Shown: positions 54,400 through 64,000 of the stretch, piece after piece
Layout: each line of letters starts with the position of its first letter
Numbering within the stretch: position 1 is the stretch's first letter
From: Actinomycetales bacterium
GTDB lineage: Bacteria; Actinomycetota; Actinomycetes; Mycobacteriales; Micromonosporaceae
Assembly (NCBI GenBank): GCA_002919305.1
Contig: PKFB01000057.1
Coordinates: 1-64,000, forward strand
DNA length: 64,000 bases
Direction: 5' to 3'
Notes under the pieces: generated by a model
Databases searched by the model: none
What the model was told of the DNA's origin: nothing
The model's input: the letters and a program-made list of their open reading frames with translations, nothing else
Translations under genes and position numbers: made by a program

Positions 54400-54750
54400 C
54401 GTGGCCGCGGCCAGTGTCCTTTGTGAGCGTGATAAACCGCACTAGATATCGCGGATCCGTTCTACCTCTTTATTTATCAAGATCAATGAATGTGGGCGGC
54501 GAATCTACTTGGCTCGATACACATTCACACGATGTGCTAGAGCCATGACATTAACGACGAGTCCGCCGCGGATAACGGTGGCACGGGGACGACACGGTAA
54601 GGACCACGCACCGCCAACCTGGGGCGGGGATGGTCATGAACAGCGACGTCGCTGCGGCCGCTTCACACCGACCAGAGCCATTCCAGCGTCGGGTGCTTCG
54701 TTACGGCGGTATCCCGCGCTGGCGTGGGACGCGCCTTGGCGGGAGCGGCC
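54400..54750. promoter_or_regulatory. Intergenic region before the MFS gene with a quasi-palindrome
   Basis: 351 bases, with an AT-rich core at 54455-54500. TGGCTC at 54510-54515 and GAGCCA at 54540-54545 bracket CACA/TGTG arms, giving an imperfect 36-base dyad that resembles an operator for a dimeric regulator. Short frames here, such as one from an ATG at 54636, lack convincing starts; GTG 54724 is an alternative start for the MFS gene. Confidence 0.4.
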
Positions 54751-56085
54751 ATGACCGTCACGCGATCCGTCCAAACAGCGGGCGCGGTGGGCCTGAAACT
54801 TGGGCTGTTGTTTGGACCGGCGGTGTTCGGAGTGACCGCGGCCGGGGTTGCACTGCCGGACGTCGCCGATGCTTTTGACGCGGGTACGGCCGCTGTCAAC
54901 TGGGTCCTGACCGCGTACGCCGTGGCGCTCGGTCTGGGAATGGCGCTGTTCGGCCAAGTCTCGGACGGACAGGGGACACGGACCACACTGCTGGCCGGTT
55001 CTGCGGTTCTAGGCGTCGGCGCACTGATATGCCTGCTGGCCCCCACCCTGATCGTTCTCGTCATTGGACGGGCGGCGGTGGCGGTCGGATCCGGGGCGGT
55101 GTCCATGGGAGCCTTGGCGTTGGTGGCGGCGACTCCACCCGAGGACCGCCCGGTGGTGCTGGCCCGTTTCGGGGGCGCGATGGCGGTATTCGCGGCGGGT
55201 GCCACACTCACCGGCGGCTTGGTCACTGACCTACTCAGCTGGCGGATCACACTTGTGCTACCCACCCTGTCCCTACTGGCCGTACCCGGTTGTCTGCCGT
55301 TGGCCTCGGCGACGGGAGCAGGACAGAGAGTGGATGCTCTCGGTGCTGCCTTTCTGAGTCTTACCGTGGCCGGAGCACTGGTTTTGATGCAGGCACCGGC
55401 GCTTCAGCTGGCCGGAGCCATCGTGGCCCTCATCGCCGTCGTGTGCTCAATGGCGGCGGTCGGACTCGGATACTGGATCCGTCGCTGTCCTGAAGGCTTT
55501 GTGCCCCACTGGGCCATCCAGGATCGTGGCTTTCTGGCCGCCGCCGCTGTCGGTGCCGGGGTGTACGGCGGACTGTTCGCGGCGATGTACGCCACCCCGC
55601 AGATCCTGGTAGCCACATACGGCTGGAGCGTGCTTCGGGTGGGGCTGTGGCTGCTTCCCGGAGCCGTCGCCGGAGCGGTGCTGTCACGGGTGGCCGGTGC
55701 GGCAGGGCCTCGTGTCAGAGGCGGACGGATCGTGGCCATGACAGTGGGCGGGTTCGCCGTTTTCCTCGCCGCGGCCGCGTTTTGCCTGACCAGGACTTCT
55801 CTGGGGCCAGTGACGCTGGTGGTCGGCGCTTCCTTAGGGTTCGCGGCGTTTTCCGTGGCTCAGGTGATCATCACTGCGGTGATGTCGGCGCGGTTGACCC
55901 CGGCCCGGCGTGGCGGGGGGATGGGGCTGCTCAACCTCGGATTCTTCGTCGGCGGCGGGACGGGGTCAGCGATCGTTGCGGCGCTGTCCCGGTGGCTGGC
56001 GCTGCCTGACGCGCTGGCCGTGGTCGCTCTTTTGCCGCTGCTGGCCGCTGGCCTTGCCCTCACGCTTCCGGGCGAAGGGCGGTGA
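54751..56085 (+). CDS. MFS transporter (DHA2-like)
   Basis: 444 residues from the ATG at 54751; the upstream GTG at 54724 would add nine. About 13 hydrophobic spans are visible. Near the N-terminus GVTAAGVALPDVADAFD and AVNWVLTAYAVALGLGMALF match drug/H+ antiporter-2 proteins; the loop VSDGQGTRTTLLAG between TM2 and TM3 corresponds to the MFS signature. It is likely an exporter, or an importer of an aromatic substrate given its place inside the tyrosine catabolic cluster, which is inference. Convergent with the aminotransferase gene, with a terminator between. Confidence 0.85.
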   Translation: MTVTRSVQTAGAVGLKLGLLFGPAVFGVTAAGVALPDVADAFDAGTAAVNWVLTAYAVALGLGMALFGQVSDGQGTRTTLLAGSAVLGVGALICLLAPTLIVLVIGRAAVAVGSGAVSMGALALVAATPPEDRPVVLARFGGAMAVFAAGATLTGGLVTDLLSWRITLVLPTLSLLAVPGCLPLASATGAGQRVDALGAAFLSLTVAGALVLMQAPALQLAGAIVALIAVVCSMAAVGLGYWIRRCPEGFVPHWAIQDRGFLAAAAVGAGVYGGLFAAMYATPQILVATYGWSVLRVGLWLLPGAVAGAVLSRVAGAAGPRVRGGRIVAMTVGGFAVFLAAAAFCLTRTSLGPVTLVVGASLGFAAFSVAQVIITAVMSARLTPARRGGGMGLLNLGFFVGGGTGSAIVAALSRWLALPDALAVVALLPLLAAGLALTLPGEGR

Positions 56086-56104
56086 CCTGACCCCAGGAGC
56101 CCGA

Positions 56105-56147
56105 CCTCCCACGATCCAGGGCGAGGCGCCCCCTGGATCGTGGGAGG
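56105..56147. terminator. Bidirectional terminator between MFS and aminotransferase genes
   Basis: CCTCCCACGATCCAGGG at 56105-56121 pairs perfectly with CCCTGGATCGTGGGAGG at 56131-56147 across a 9-base loop, 19 bases after one stop and 16 bases from the other. Confidence 0.75.
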
Positions 56148-56163
56148 AGAGTCTTCAGCACGG

Positions 56164-57243
56164 TCAGGACAATGCGTCGGCGGCGACCGCCAGGAACGCG
56201 TCGTTCTCCTCCGGCGTACCGATCGTCACCCGGACCCCGTGACCGGCGAAGGCGCGGACGATGACCGCTCGGCTCTCACAGGCCCGGGCGAAGTCGATCG
56301 CCTGGTCCCCCAGCGGCAGCCAGATGAAGTTCGCCTGCGAGTCGGGGACACCGGGCACCAGCTCCCGCACCGCCTTAAGAACCCGGTCGCGTTCGGCCAG
56401 CACCAGCGCTACTCGGCGACGCATCTCATCGGTGGCGTTCAACGCGGCGAGCGCGGCGGCCTGCCCCACGCTGTTGGTGGAAAAGGGGGTGATCACTTTC
56501 CGGACCGCCGTTACCACTTCGGGAGGCGCCACCAACCACCCCACCCGCAGACCCGCCAGGCCCCAGGCCTTCGAGAAGGTCCGCACCACAGCCACGTTGG
56601 GGCGGTCGATGAAGCTCTTGAGCGCGTCAGGAACCTCTGGATCTGTGACGAATTCCCGGTAGGCCTCGTCAATGACCACCAGGACCGACTCCGGAACCCG
56701 GTCGAGGAAACGCTCCAGGGCGGCGTGCCGGATCGCGGTGCCGGTGGGGTTGTTGGGGTTGCATACGAAGATCAGACGGGTGCGGTCGGTCACCGCGTCG
56801 GCCATCGCGTCCAGGTCGTGCTCATGCTCCGGCGTGTTGGGGATCGGTACGGCGGTCGCACCCGTCGTAATCGTCAGGATCGGGTACATCTCGAAGGAGC
56901 GCCAGGCGTACATGATCTGGTCGCCGGGCAGAGTGGTCGACCGGGCGAGGAGCTCGCACAGCGACGCCGACCCACAACCGGTCACGATCCGGTCTGGATC
57001 GATCTCATAGCGCTGCGCGAGCGCCTCACGTAGCTGCACCACACCGGGGTCGGGGTAGCGGTCCACCCCGGCTGCTGCGGCGACGATCGCCTCCGTGACA
57101 CCGGGGAGCGGGCCGTAGGGCACCTCATTGCTCGCCAGTTTCACGGCGTCGGGCAGCCCCAGTTCCCGGGCCAGGTCAGCCGGGTTGCGTCCCGGTATGT
57201 AGGCCGGCAGGGCATCCAGGTCGGGGCGGGTGAGTCGGGTCAT
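56164..57243 (-). CDS. HisC-family aminotransferase, likely aromatic amino acid type
   Basis: 359 residues, PLP-dependent fold type I. LASNEVPYGPLPGVTEAI, VCNPNNPTGTAI, VVIDEAYREF, and the PLP Lys in RTFSKAWGLAGLRVGW (S-K) are all present. Such proteins are annotated as histidinol-phosphate aminotransferase or as the aromatic aminotransferase Pat. The neighbours hppD, hmgA and fahA favour tyrosine or phenylalanine transamination to 4-hydroxyphenylpyruvate, but a his-cluster copy elsewhere would be needed to confirm this. It is read toward a terminator. Confidence 0.92.
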   Translation of the reverse strand: MTRLTRPDLDALPAYIPGRNPADLARELGLPDAVKLASNEVPYGPLPGVTEAIVAAAAGVDRYPDPGVVQLREALAQRYEIDPDRIVTGCGSASLCELLARSTTLPGDQIMYAWRSFEMYPILTITTGATAVPIPNTPEHEHDLDAMADAVTDRTRLIFVCNPNNPTGTAIRHAALERFLDRVPESVLVVIDEAYREFVTDPEVPDALKSFIDRPNVAVVRTFSKAWGLAGLRVGWLVAPPEVVTAVRKVITPFSTNSVGQAAALAALNATDEMRRRVALVLAERDRVLKAVRELVPGVPDSQANFIWLPLGDQAIDFARACESRAVIVRAFAGHGVRVTIGTPEENDAFLAVAADALS

Positions 57244-57300
57244 GGCCTTGCTCCTTGTCGGTCGCGGTGGACGAAGCCACGTGGCCCCGGCGGGCCTAGA

Positions 57301-58125
57301 TCAACCGGTCGGGGGGTGGGAAGGGGAGGAGGACGCCATTACCACGGCGGTGCGCACGAGCTTGTCGTGACCGCATTGCCGTAGCGGGCGGTCCCAGGTG
57401 CACCACAGCGAATCCACGATCTGGATCAGAAGTCCGCACGGCCACAGCAGATTCGGGATAGCGAAAAACGCCCAGCGTCGGAACGCGGCCCCGAAACCTA
57501 AAGAAGATCCGTCCAGTCGTACGACCTTGATGCCGAACAGACGCTTGCCCGGGGTCTGTCCGGTGTTGGCGAGCGCGGGCACCTCATAGGCGAACCACAG
57601 CGCCAGGGAGATGAACAGGATCGCGAGGTTCAGGTTGGTCGCTCGCTCCGTCAACTGCGGTGTTCCGGCTTGTCCCCCCTCCAGGATCGTCTGGTAGGTC
57701 TCCACGAAGATCGGCCAGACCTCGCGGATGTACTGGTAGATGAACCAGCCGTTGACCAGGGCGTTGAGGCCCAGAAGGGCGAGCAGATCCACGAAACGCG
57801 CCATGAACCGTGCCCCGAGGGGCGCCACCGACCCACCCAGCGTGGCTGCCAGAGCCTTGGCGACGGCCGGGTCCGCGTACCGCGCCCGGGGAGGAGCGGA
57901 GTACGCGGCCGGCGGTGGCCAAGACGTGGCGGAGGGGCGGGATACGGCTTGGGGTTGAGATATGCCAGGGGCGTGTGATTCGGCGCCGGTCGGTAGTAGA
58001 GGGCCGTCAGGCGGGGTCGCATCGGCTGGAAGGCGTTCACCCACCCACTGCTCGCCGTCCCACCAGCGCTGGGTCTCCGGCTCGGCGGGATCCCGGTACC
58101 AGCCGGGAGGCAGCGCGTCAGTCAT
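57301..58125 (-). CDS. RDD-family membrane protein with N-terminal DUF2510
   Basis: 274 residues from the ATG at 58125. An N-terminal DUF2510 segment (PPGWYRDPAEPETQRWWDGE) is followed by a Pro/Ala linker and an RDD domain: LGARFMARFVDLLALLGLNA, a membrane span, and PGKRLFGIKVVRLDGSSLGF, then FAIPNLLWPCGLLIQIVDSLW. RDD proteins are membrane proteins of uncertain, possibly transport, role. It is between the aminotransferase and hppD on the same strand and may be part of their transcript, although a hairpin lies between it and hppD. Confidence 0.85.
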   Translation of the reverse strand: MTDALPPGWYRDPAEPETQRWWDGEQWVGERLPADATPPDGPLLPTGAESHAPGISQPQAVSRPSATSWPPPAAYSAPPRARYADPAVAKALAATLGGSVAPLGARFMARFVDLLALLGLNALVNGWFIYQYIREVWPIFVETYQTILEGGQAGTPQLTERATNLNLAILFISLALWFAYEVPALANTGQTPGKRLFGIKVVRLDGSSLGFGAAFRRWAFFAIPNLLWPCGLLIQIVDSLWCTWDRPLRQCGHDKLVRTAVVMASSSPSHPPTG

Positions 58126-58143
58126 GGGCCCCATTGTCGTTAG

Positions 58144-58178
58144 TACCGTCCGGCGCCGCGGTGCGGGGCCGGACGGTA
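58144..58178 (-). terminator. Hairpin after hppD
   Basis: TACCGTCCGGC at 58144-58154 pairs with GCCGGACGGTA at 58168-58178, GC-rich loop. It lies beyond the hppD stop on the minus strand and before the RDD gene start. Confidence 0.5.
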
Positions 58179-58223
58179 TTGATCGTGGCTGAGCTGCTGT
58201 GCGGGAAACGCGGGCGTCGGCGG

Positions 58224-59480
<1,257 letters not shown>

Positions 59481-59577
59481 CTACTGTGCAATCAGCATCA
59501 CCACCCTTCTGTGAGCTGAGCAACTGTGCGATGCTTTGGTGAGCAAGTTGTACATCCTGAACTAAGAATTCGAATTT

Positions 59578-60075
59578 TTGGTGGTCAGATTGACCAGTCC
59601 TGTTGATCAGCTGGACGCGCGCCTCGTGGCGTTGCTCACTGCAGAGCCTCGGATCGGGGTGCTGGAGTGCGCGCGACGCCTGGGGGTCGCCCGGGGCACC
59701 GTTCAGGCGCGGCTGGAGAAACTGCAGCGCCGTGGAATCATCCGTGGCTTTGGGCCGGATCTGGATCCGGCCGCGCTGGGTTACGGGGTGACCGCCTTCG
59801 TCACCCTGGAGATTCGCCAAAGCCGGGGACACGATGCGGTGGCCGAACACCTCACCGGCATTCCCGAAGTGCTGGAGGCGCACACCATCACCGGCGGCGG
59901 TGACCTGCTGTGTCGAATCGTGGCGCGCTCAAACGCTGACCTGCAGCGCGTTATCGATCAGATCGTGGCCCACGACGGGATCGTGCGGGCATCGACGATC
60001 ATCGCCTTGGTCGAGCAGATCGGTTACCGGGTGCTGCCGTTGTTCCAAGCGGTCGCCGAGCAGCGGGAGGCGTAA
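59578..60075 (+). CDS. Lrp/AsnC-family transcriptional regulator, divergent from hppD
   Basis: 165 residues, TTG start or GTG three bases later. N-terminal HTH of about 55 residues (LDARLVALLTAEPRIGVLEC, GVARGTVQARLEKLQRRGI) precedes the C-terminal RAM effector-binding domain (VTAFVTLEIRQSRGHDAVAE). Lrp/AsnC proteins bind an amino acid or related compound and regulate adjacent genes. Its position opposite hppD suggests it controls tyrosine degradation, probably by tyrosine, phenylalanine or hydroxyphenylpyruvate. The 146-base space would be its operator. Confidence 0.9.
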   Translation: MVVRLTSPVDQLDARLVALLTAEPRIGVLECARRLGVARGTVQARLEKLQRRGIIRGFGPDLDPAALGYGVTAFVTLEIRQSRGHDAVAEHLTGIPEVLEAHTITGGGDLLCRIVARSNADLQRVIDQIVAHDGIVRASTIIALVEQIGYRVLPLFQAVAEQREA

Positions 60076-60152
60076 GGCCTCACCGTGAAACCGCAGCCGT
60101 GCCGTCGGCGGGTTTCAGCCTCGACAGTGAGGTGGAGCACTACGGTGGGCCC

Positions 60153-61433
60153 GTGGTCAAGGCAACGGGACAGCTGCGGAACGTACTCGGGATCGTCATG
60201 ATCCTCACAGCGGTCGTGGTGGGGGCGCAGTTGGCCGGGCTGGACGTATTGCAGAGGATGAGGGAGGCGCTGGCCTCCTACGCCCCCGACCTGGCCGATC
60301 CCGATCCAGAGTGGACGGTCAATCTCGGTGGCCCGGCGACCGCGGCCGCGGTGTCAGAGGACCGGGTGATCGCGGTGATCCGGGGCAGGGTCGAGGCGCG
60401 GGACCGCTCCAACGGTGAGGAGGTCTGGGCGCGGTCGGTCGACTGGGCGGTACCCGCCGGGGAGTTCGTGGTTGTCGGGCGGACCGAGGGCGCGGGGTTT
60501 GAGGTGCTCACCGCCACCGACGGCAAGACACTGTGGAGCGAGACGGAGGCGATCGACTCCTGGGTGTTTCTCGACCTGATCGTCCAACTCGACTGTGACG
60601 GTGGCGAGGACGGCGCCTGCGTCCTGGCTGGACGGTCCCTTTCAGACGGTGAAGTGCTCTGGGAACGCTCCTTGCCGTATGGCGCTCAGGCCGAACTAGC
60701 CGGCTACGGCGAGCTGACCGGGGTCGGTGACTTGGCGGAGACGGTCGCCTACACAGTGTCAGTACCCGAAGTGATAGGGGTACGCCTCGACGGCACGGTG
60801 TACGCGGTGGACAGCGCGACCGGTGAACGGTTGGCGACCGCGGAGACGAGGGATGAGCAGGTCAGGATCAGTGTCCTGGATGGACACATGATCCGAGTGG
60901 AGACCAGCGCGGGCGACGAAGAGTGCCGGTACACACTTCAGGCCGAAGCCGACGGTGACCGGCTGTGGCGACACCGTGGGGACTACGATCCCCACACCGC
61001 CAGTGGATCCAGCTGTCAGCTCCGTCGGGAGCCGGCCGGGGACTCCGGAGCGATCGCAGTGACCAGGGACGACGGTCGTCCTGCTCTGCTGGATGTGCAC
61101 ACCGGACAGGAGCGGTGGACCGGTGAGGACGGGGAACGGTTGCTGGCGATCGGGGCCGGGCTCGCCGTGGTGGAGACAGGCGACGAGCTACGTGTCATCA
61201 GGCTGAGTGACGCCGAGCAGCTGTGGACGTATCAGCCAGGGGGAGAGGTGCAGGCCACCGCCACCCCCTCCGCGGTGATCCTGCAGGACCTGGCCGCCCA
61301 ACGAGTGATCGCCCTGGATCGCGACAGCGGGGACGAGCTGGCGGATCTGGACACCGACGCCGACGTGGTGGGAATCGGGCCAGATGGATTGATCCTCGCC
61401 CGGGCGCGCACCATCGGATACGTCAGGTGGTGA
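60153..61433 (+). CDS. Membrane-anchored PQQ-like beta-propeller protein
   Basis: 426 residues from the GTG at 60153; earlier starts (60099) are possible. One N-terminal span (NVLGIVMILTAVVVGAQLAG) anchors a beta-propeller with repeated W-motifs ending in DGKTLWSE, DGEVLWERSL, TGQERWTGE and DAEQLWTYQ. Such PQQ_2-type propellers often act as extracellular protein-binding domains, as in BamB-like proteins, and not with PQQ itself. I see no catalytic residues. It is followed 290 bases later by fumC. Confidence 0.8.
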   Translation: MVKATGQLRNVLGIVMILTAVVVGAQLAGLDVLQRMREALASYAPDLADPDPEWTVNLGGPATAAAVSEDRVIAVIRGRVEARDRSNGEEVWARSVDWAVPAGEFVVVGRTEGAGFEVLTATDGKTLWSETEAIDSWVFLDLIVQLDCDGGEDGACVLAGRSLSDGEVLWERSLPYGAQAELAGYGELTGVGDLAETVAYTVSVPEVIGVRLDGTVYAVDSATGERLATAETRDEQVRISVLDGHMIRVETSAGDEECRYTLQAEADGDRLWRHRGDYDPHTASGSSCQLRREPAGDSGAIAVTRDDGRPALLDVHTGQERWTGEDGERLLAIGAGLAVVETGDELRVIRLSDAEQLWTYQPGGEVQATATPSAVILQDLAAQRVIALDRDSGDELADLDTDADVVGIGPDGLILARARTIGYVRW

Positions 61434-61724
61434 CGGACGGCCCTTAGCGCGGTGCGCGTACGTCAGCATCGATCATCCGAAAGTGAACGGTAACGATTCG
61501 GAAGTCGGACAGACAGTCCGTCGCTTTCGTGGCTCGGGCTGTCATCGTGGAACCAGGCGTGTCCGCTCCTCCCGGAACGCCCAACGCACGAACAGTCACC
61601 AGTTGCAACCCACCGGTCGGAGTGGGCCAAGGGCGTACCCGGGACAGGTCGTCCGCTCAAGACTCTGCCCACTCCGACCGGGGGTGGCGTGACCAGGTCG
61701 GGTGTCGCGTTGGACCATGACCAC
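61434..61724. promoter_or_regulatory. fumC leader region with long hairpin (61613-61681)
   Basis: 291 bases. CCGGTCGGAGTGGGC at 61613-61627 is the exact reverse complement of GCCCACTCCGACCGG at 61667-61681, with 39 bases between. The hairpin ends 43 bases before the fumC ATG. It could be a terminator for the upstream gene or a leader structure. No ORF is supported. Confidence 0.5.
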
Positions 61725-63194
61725 ATGGCCGACGTCACCGCTGACGCACAGCAGAACAACAACACAGCCAACAACCCGGGTACGCCAGACGCCACCGGTA
61801 CGTCCGGTGACCAGCAGTACCGGATCGAGAAGGACACCATGGGTGAGGTCCGGGTCCCGGCCTGGGCCGCGTGGCGCGCGCAGACCCAGCGGGCCGTGGA
61901 GAACTTCCCCATCTCCGGCACCACCCTGGAACCGATCCACATCACGGCTCTGGCCCGGATCAAGGCCGCCGCCGCCAAGGTCAACGCCGAACTCGGTGTG
62001 ATCTCCTCCGAAATCGCCGAGGCCATTCAGTGGGCCGCCGAGCGGGTTATCGCGGGTGAATACAACGAGCACTTCCCGGTCGACGTGTTCCAGACCGGGT
62101 CGGGCACCTCCTCCAACATGAACACCAACGAGGTGCTCGCCACCCTCGCCTCCCGGCGCTTGGGGACGCCGGTGCACCCCAATGACCACGTCAACGCCTC
62201 TCAGTCGTCCAACGACGTCTTCCCCTCCTCCATTCACCTCGCCGCCACCGAGGCGGTGGTTCGGCAGCTCATCCCCGCCCTCAACCACCTCGCACAGACC
62301 CTTGAGGGCAAGGCCGAGGAGTTCGCCAACGTGGTGAAGTCCGGGCGTACCCACCTGATGGACGCCACCCCGGTCACCCTGGGGCAGGAGTTCGCCGGGT
62401 ACGCGGCGCAGGTCCGGTACGGGGTGGAGCGGCTGGAGGCGACGCTGCCCCGACTGGCCGAGCTGCCGTTGGGCGGCACCGCCGTCGGTACCGGAATCAA
62501 CACCCCGCCCGGATTCGCCGGCCGGGTGATCGCCGAGCTCGCCGCCGTGACCGGGCTGCCGTTGACCGAGGCGCGTAACCACTTCGAGGCACAGGGCGCT
62601 CGCGATGGCCTGGTGGAGGCGTCCGGGCAGCTGCGGACCATCGCCGTCGGGCTGAACAAGATCGCTAACGACATCCGGTGGATGGGGTCCGGGCCTCGGG
62701 CCGGCCTGGCCGAGATCGTCCTGCCCGATCTGCAGCCCGGTTCCTCGATCATGCCGGGCAAGGTCAATCCGGTGCTGTGTGAGGCGGTCAGGATGGTCGC
62801 CGCCCAGGTCGTGGGGAACGACGCCGCTGTGGCGTTCGCCGGCGCCGCCGGGGACTTCGAACTGAACGTGATGCTGCCGGTGATGGCGCGGAACGTGCTG
62901 GAGTCCATCCGGCTGCTGGCCAACGTGTCTCGGTTGTTCGCCGACCGCTGCGTGGCGGGTATCACCGCCAACGTCGAGCGGTGCCGGGAGTATGCGGAAA
63001 GCTCACCGTCGATCGTCACCCCGCTGAACCGGTACCTCGGTTACGAGGAGGGGGCTGCGATCGCCAAGCAGGCTCTGGCCGAACGCAAGACGATCCGTCA
63101 GGTGGTGATCGAGCGGGGCCACGTGGCCAGCGGCGCGATCACCGAGGAGGAGCTTGACCGCGTCTTGGACGTGCTGGGCATGACCCATCCCTAG
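61725..63194 (+). CDS. fumC: Fumarate hydratase, class II
   Basis: 489 residues from the ATG at 61725; an upstream GTG at 61689 adds 12. FumC interconverts fumarate and malate in the TCA cycle, and can take the fumarate from tyrosine breakdown. The signatures [57 protein letters not shown] and [17 protein letters not shown], the last containing the mobile-loop Ser, are intact. The N-terminal ~30 residues are a polar Asn/Thr-rich tail. Length is typical. Confidence 0.96.
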   Translation: MADVTADAQQNNNTANNPGTPDATGTSGDQQYRIEKDTMGEVRVPAWAAWRAQTQRAVENFPISGTTLEPIHITALARIKAAAAKVNAELGVISSEIAEAIQWAAERVIAGEYNEHFPVDVFQTGSGTSSNMNTNEVLATLASRRLGTPVHPNDHVNASQSSNDVFPSSIHLAATEAVVRQLIPALNHLAQTLEGKAEEFANVVKSGRTHLMDATPVTLGQEFAGYAAQVRYGVERLEATLPRLAELPLGGTAVGTGINTPPGFAGRVIAELAAVTGLPLTEARNHFEAQGARDGLVEASGQLRTIAVGLNKIANDIRWMGSGPRAGLAEIVLPDLQPGSSIMPGKVNPVLCEAVRMVAAQVVGNDAAVAFAGAAGDFELNVMLPVMARNVLESIRLLANVSRLFADRCVAGITANVERCREYAESSPSIVTPLNRYLGYEEGAAIAKQALAERKTIRQVVIERGHVASGAITEEELDRVLDVLGMTHP

Positions 63195-63242
63195 CAGGCC
63201 CTGAGCGTCGCGTAACCCCGCGGGAGGAGAGTCACGTGGGGT

Positions 63243-63299
63243 GTGGTCCGGGGCAGCGTCCGACTCTTACCCAGTCGGAGAGCCCGTGCCCCGGACCAC
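63243..63299. terminator. Nested two-stem terminator after fumC
   Basis: GTGGTCCGGGGCA at 63243-63255 pairs with TGCCCCGGACCAC at 63287-63299, and inside it TCCGACT at 63259-63265 pairs with AGTCGGA at 63273-63279. It lies between convergent genes 49 bases after the fumC stop. Confidence 0.65.
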
Positions 63300-63320
63300 G
63301 ATGCTCTCAAGCGCCATGAA

Positions 63321-64000
63321 TCACCCTGACGAGGTGGGCAACAGGGCGTGGTCGGCCCAGGAGCGGGCTTCCCGGCTCAGCGCCCATACCCGGGTGAGGT
63401 CGGCTTCGATATGAGCCACGGCGGTCATCGCACCGTACGCGAGGAGCAAGACCGTGCGGTGATCGAGAAGCCGACGGTCGGTGGTGTCTTGGCTGGTGGC
63501 GCGCCAGGCAGCCACCTGCGCGTCGGTAAGAGCCTCCGGCGCCAGCCCGGCGAGGATGGCCACCCGAGCCCCGGCCTGTTCAGGCTTAGGCAGCTCCGTC
63601 AACGCCGCCTCGATGAGCTCACCGGAGTCGCCGATACGACGGCCGCGGTAGGCCTCGATCACGTCGGAGACCAGTTCACGCGCCGTGGGGGTGAGGAGGT
63701 CACCGCCTCGTTCGGCGACGGCCATCAAGGTGGTGTACGCGGCCCCTACGGGGGTAGCGTCCGCCCACTCAGGTGGGGCGGTGTCTCGGGGAAGCCCGGC
63801 CAGGAGGGACAGGCTCGTGCCGGGACCACGGTCTTGGAACGCCTCCCATGGGTCCGATGGGGCGTCCCCGAAAGAGCCCTCGAAGGCCCGGTCGACCGGA
63901 CCCGCTTCTACTGGCCGTACCCCGGGCGGCAGCATGGCCAGCGTGAGGCGGTTGAAGAAGTGCGTGGCCAGCGCGGCCCCGAAGTACTCGACCACCGGCT
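63321..64000 (-). CDS. Partial protein resembling a carboxymuconolactone decarboxylase-like family (C-terminal part)
   Basis: On the minus strand a frame stays open from the window edge to the stop at 63321, giving about 226 residues; the GTG at 63995 need not be the true start because the frame runs on beyond the window. VVEYFGAALATHFFNRLTLA is followed by helical segments and ends AYGAMTAVAHIEADLTRVWA. The helices resemble the C-terminal half of actinobacterial AhpD/CMD-related proteins, but the Cys-containing active site, normally nearer the N-terminus, is not present in the visible part. Function unassigned. Confidence 0.55.
   Translation of the reverse strand, partial: PVVEYFGAALATHFFNRLTLAMLPPGVRPVEAGPVDRAFEGSFGDAPSDPWEAFQDRGPGTSLSLLAGLPRDTAPPEWADATPVGAAYTTLMAVAERGGDLLTPTARELVSDVIEAYRGRRIGDSGELIEAALTELPKPEQAGARVAILAGLAPEALTDAQVAAWRATSQDTTDRRLLDHRTVLLLAYGAMTAVAHIEADLTRVWALSREARSWADHALLPTSSG

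Overview
The window is GC-rich, gene-dense bacterial DNA with frequent GTG and TTG starts and many ATGA or GTGA gene overlaps. Lsr2, CarD, ClpC with a ClgR-like box, WXG100/PPE-like and mycosin type VII secretion genes, DUF3180 after folK, a second nuoD and a ParB-like RHH protein all point to a high-GC actinomycete. Gene content resembles the Micromonosporales/Glycomycetales, but genus cannot be fixed from sequence alone. I saw no rRNA, tRNA, CRISPR array or insertion sequence.

Layout. (1) 1-4475, minus: a chromosomal type IV secretion-like operon (two-TM VirB2-like protein, PrgI-like protein, VirB4/TraC ATPase with a proline-rich head, start of a membrane/secreted protein cut by the window edge). 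A small membrane protein and a ParB-like RHH protein follow on the plus strand. (2) 6193-10524, plus: folP-folB-folK-DUF3180, a sugar-permease-like membrane protein and a small protein. (3) 10678-14390: a betaine/choline-type ABC importer with divergent ATPase, two permeases and a circularly permuted binding lipoprotein. (4) 14636-23103: accessory-looking DNA with a four-gene minus-strand WXG/EspC-like operon, a coiled-coil membrane protein, an orphan nuoD2 (minus), and a plus-strand type VII group (EspC-like, PPE-like, mycosin). (5) 23175-30077: a MidA-like methyltransferase, then DUF2520-panC-panD-nadB-nadC-coaX for pantothenate/CoA and NAD. (6) 30718-42517: lysS, lsr2, clpC, mutY, an ACT protein with def, disA and radA. 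(7) 42541-48325: a PCu(A)C-like lipoprotein, then UbiA, methyltransferase, acyl-CoA dehydrogenase and type III PKS, a small quinone/phenolic lipid cluster, and a redoxin-like membrane protein. (8) 48843-51808: carD-ispD-ispF and a TPR membrane protein. (9) 51836-60075: tyrosine degradation (hmgA, fumarylacetoacetase, MFS, aminotransferase, hppD, Lrp regulator). (10) 60153-64000: a PQQ-propeller protein, fumC and a CMD-like fragment.

How parts fit. PanD and NadB both draw on aspartate; hppD-hmgA-fah runs from hydroxyphenylpyruvate to fumarate, and fumC can take fumarate on; MidA methylates NuoD-type subunits in other organisms, and a nuoD2 lies 3.5 kb away; DisA makes c-di-AMP, a known regulator of OpuC-type betaine ATPases with CBS domains, and the ATPase here keeps one CBS-like segment. 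Strong hairpins without long T tracts close most transcription units.

Most interesting: the WXG-type operon at 14.6-16.5 kb with no recognisable toxin, the permuted binding protein, the UbiA/type III PKS cluster, the T4SS locus joined to the folate operon, and a structured region upstream of carD that may encode an RNA.
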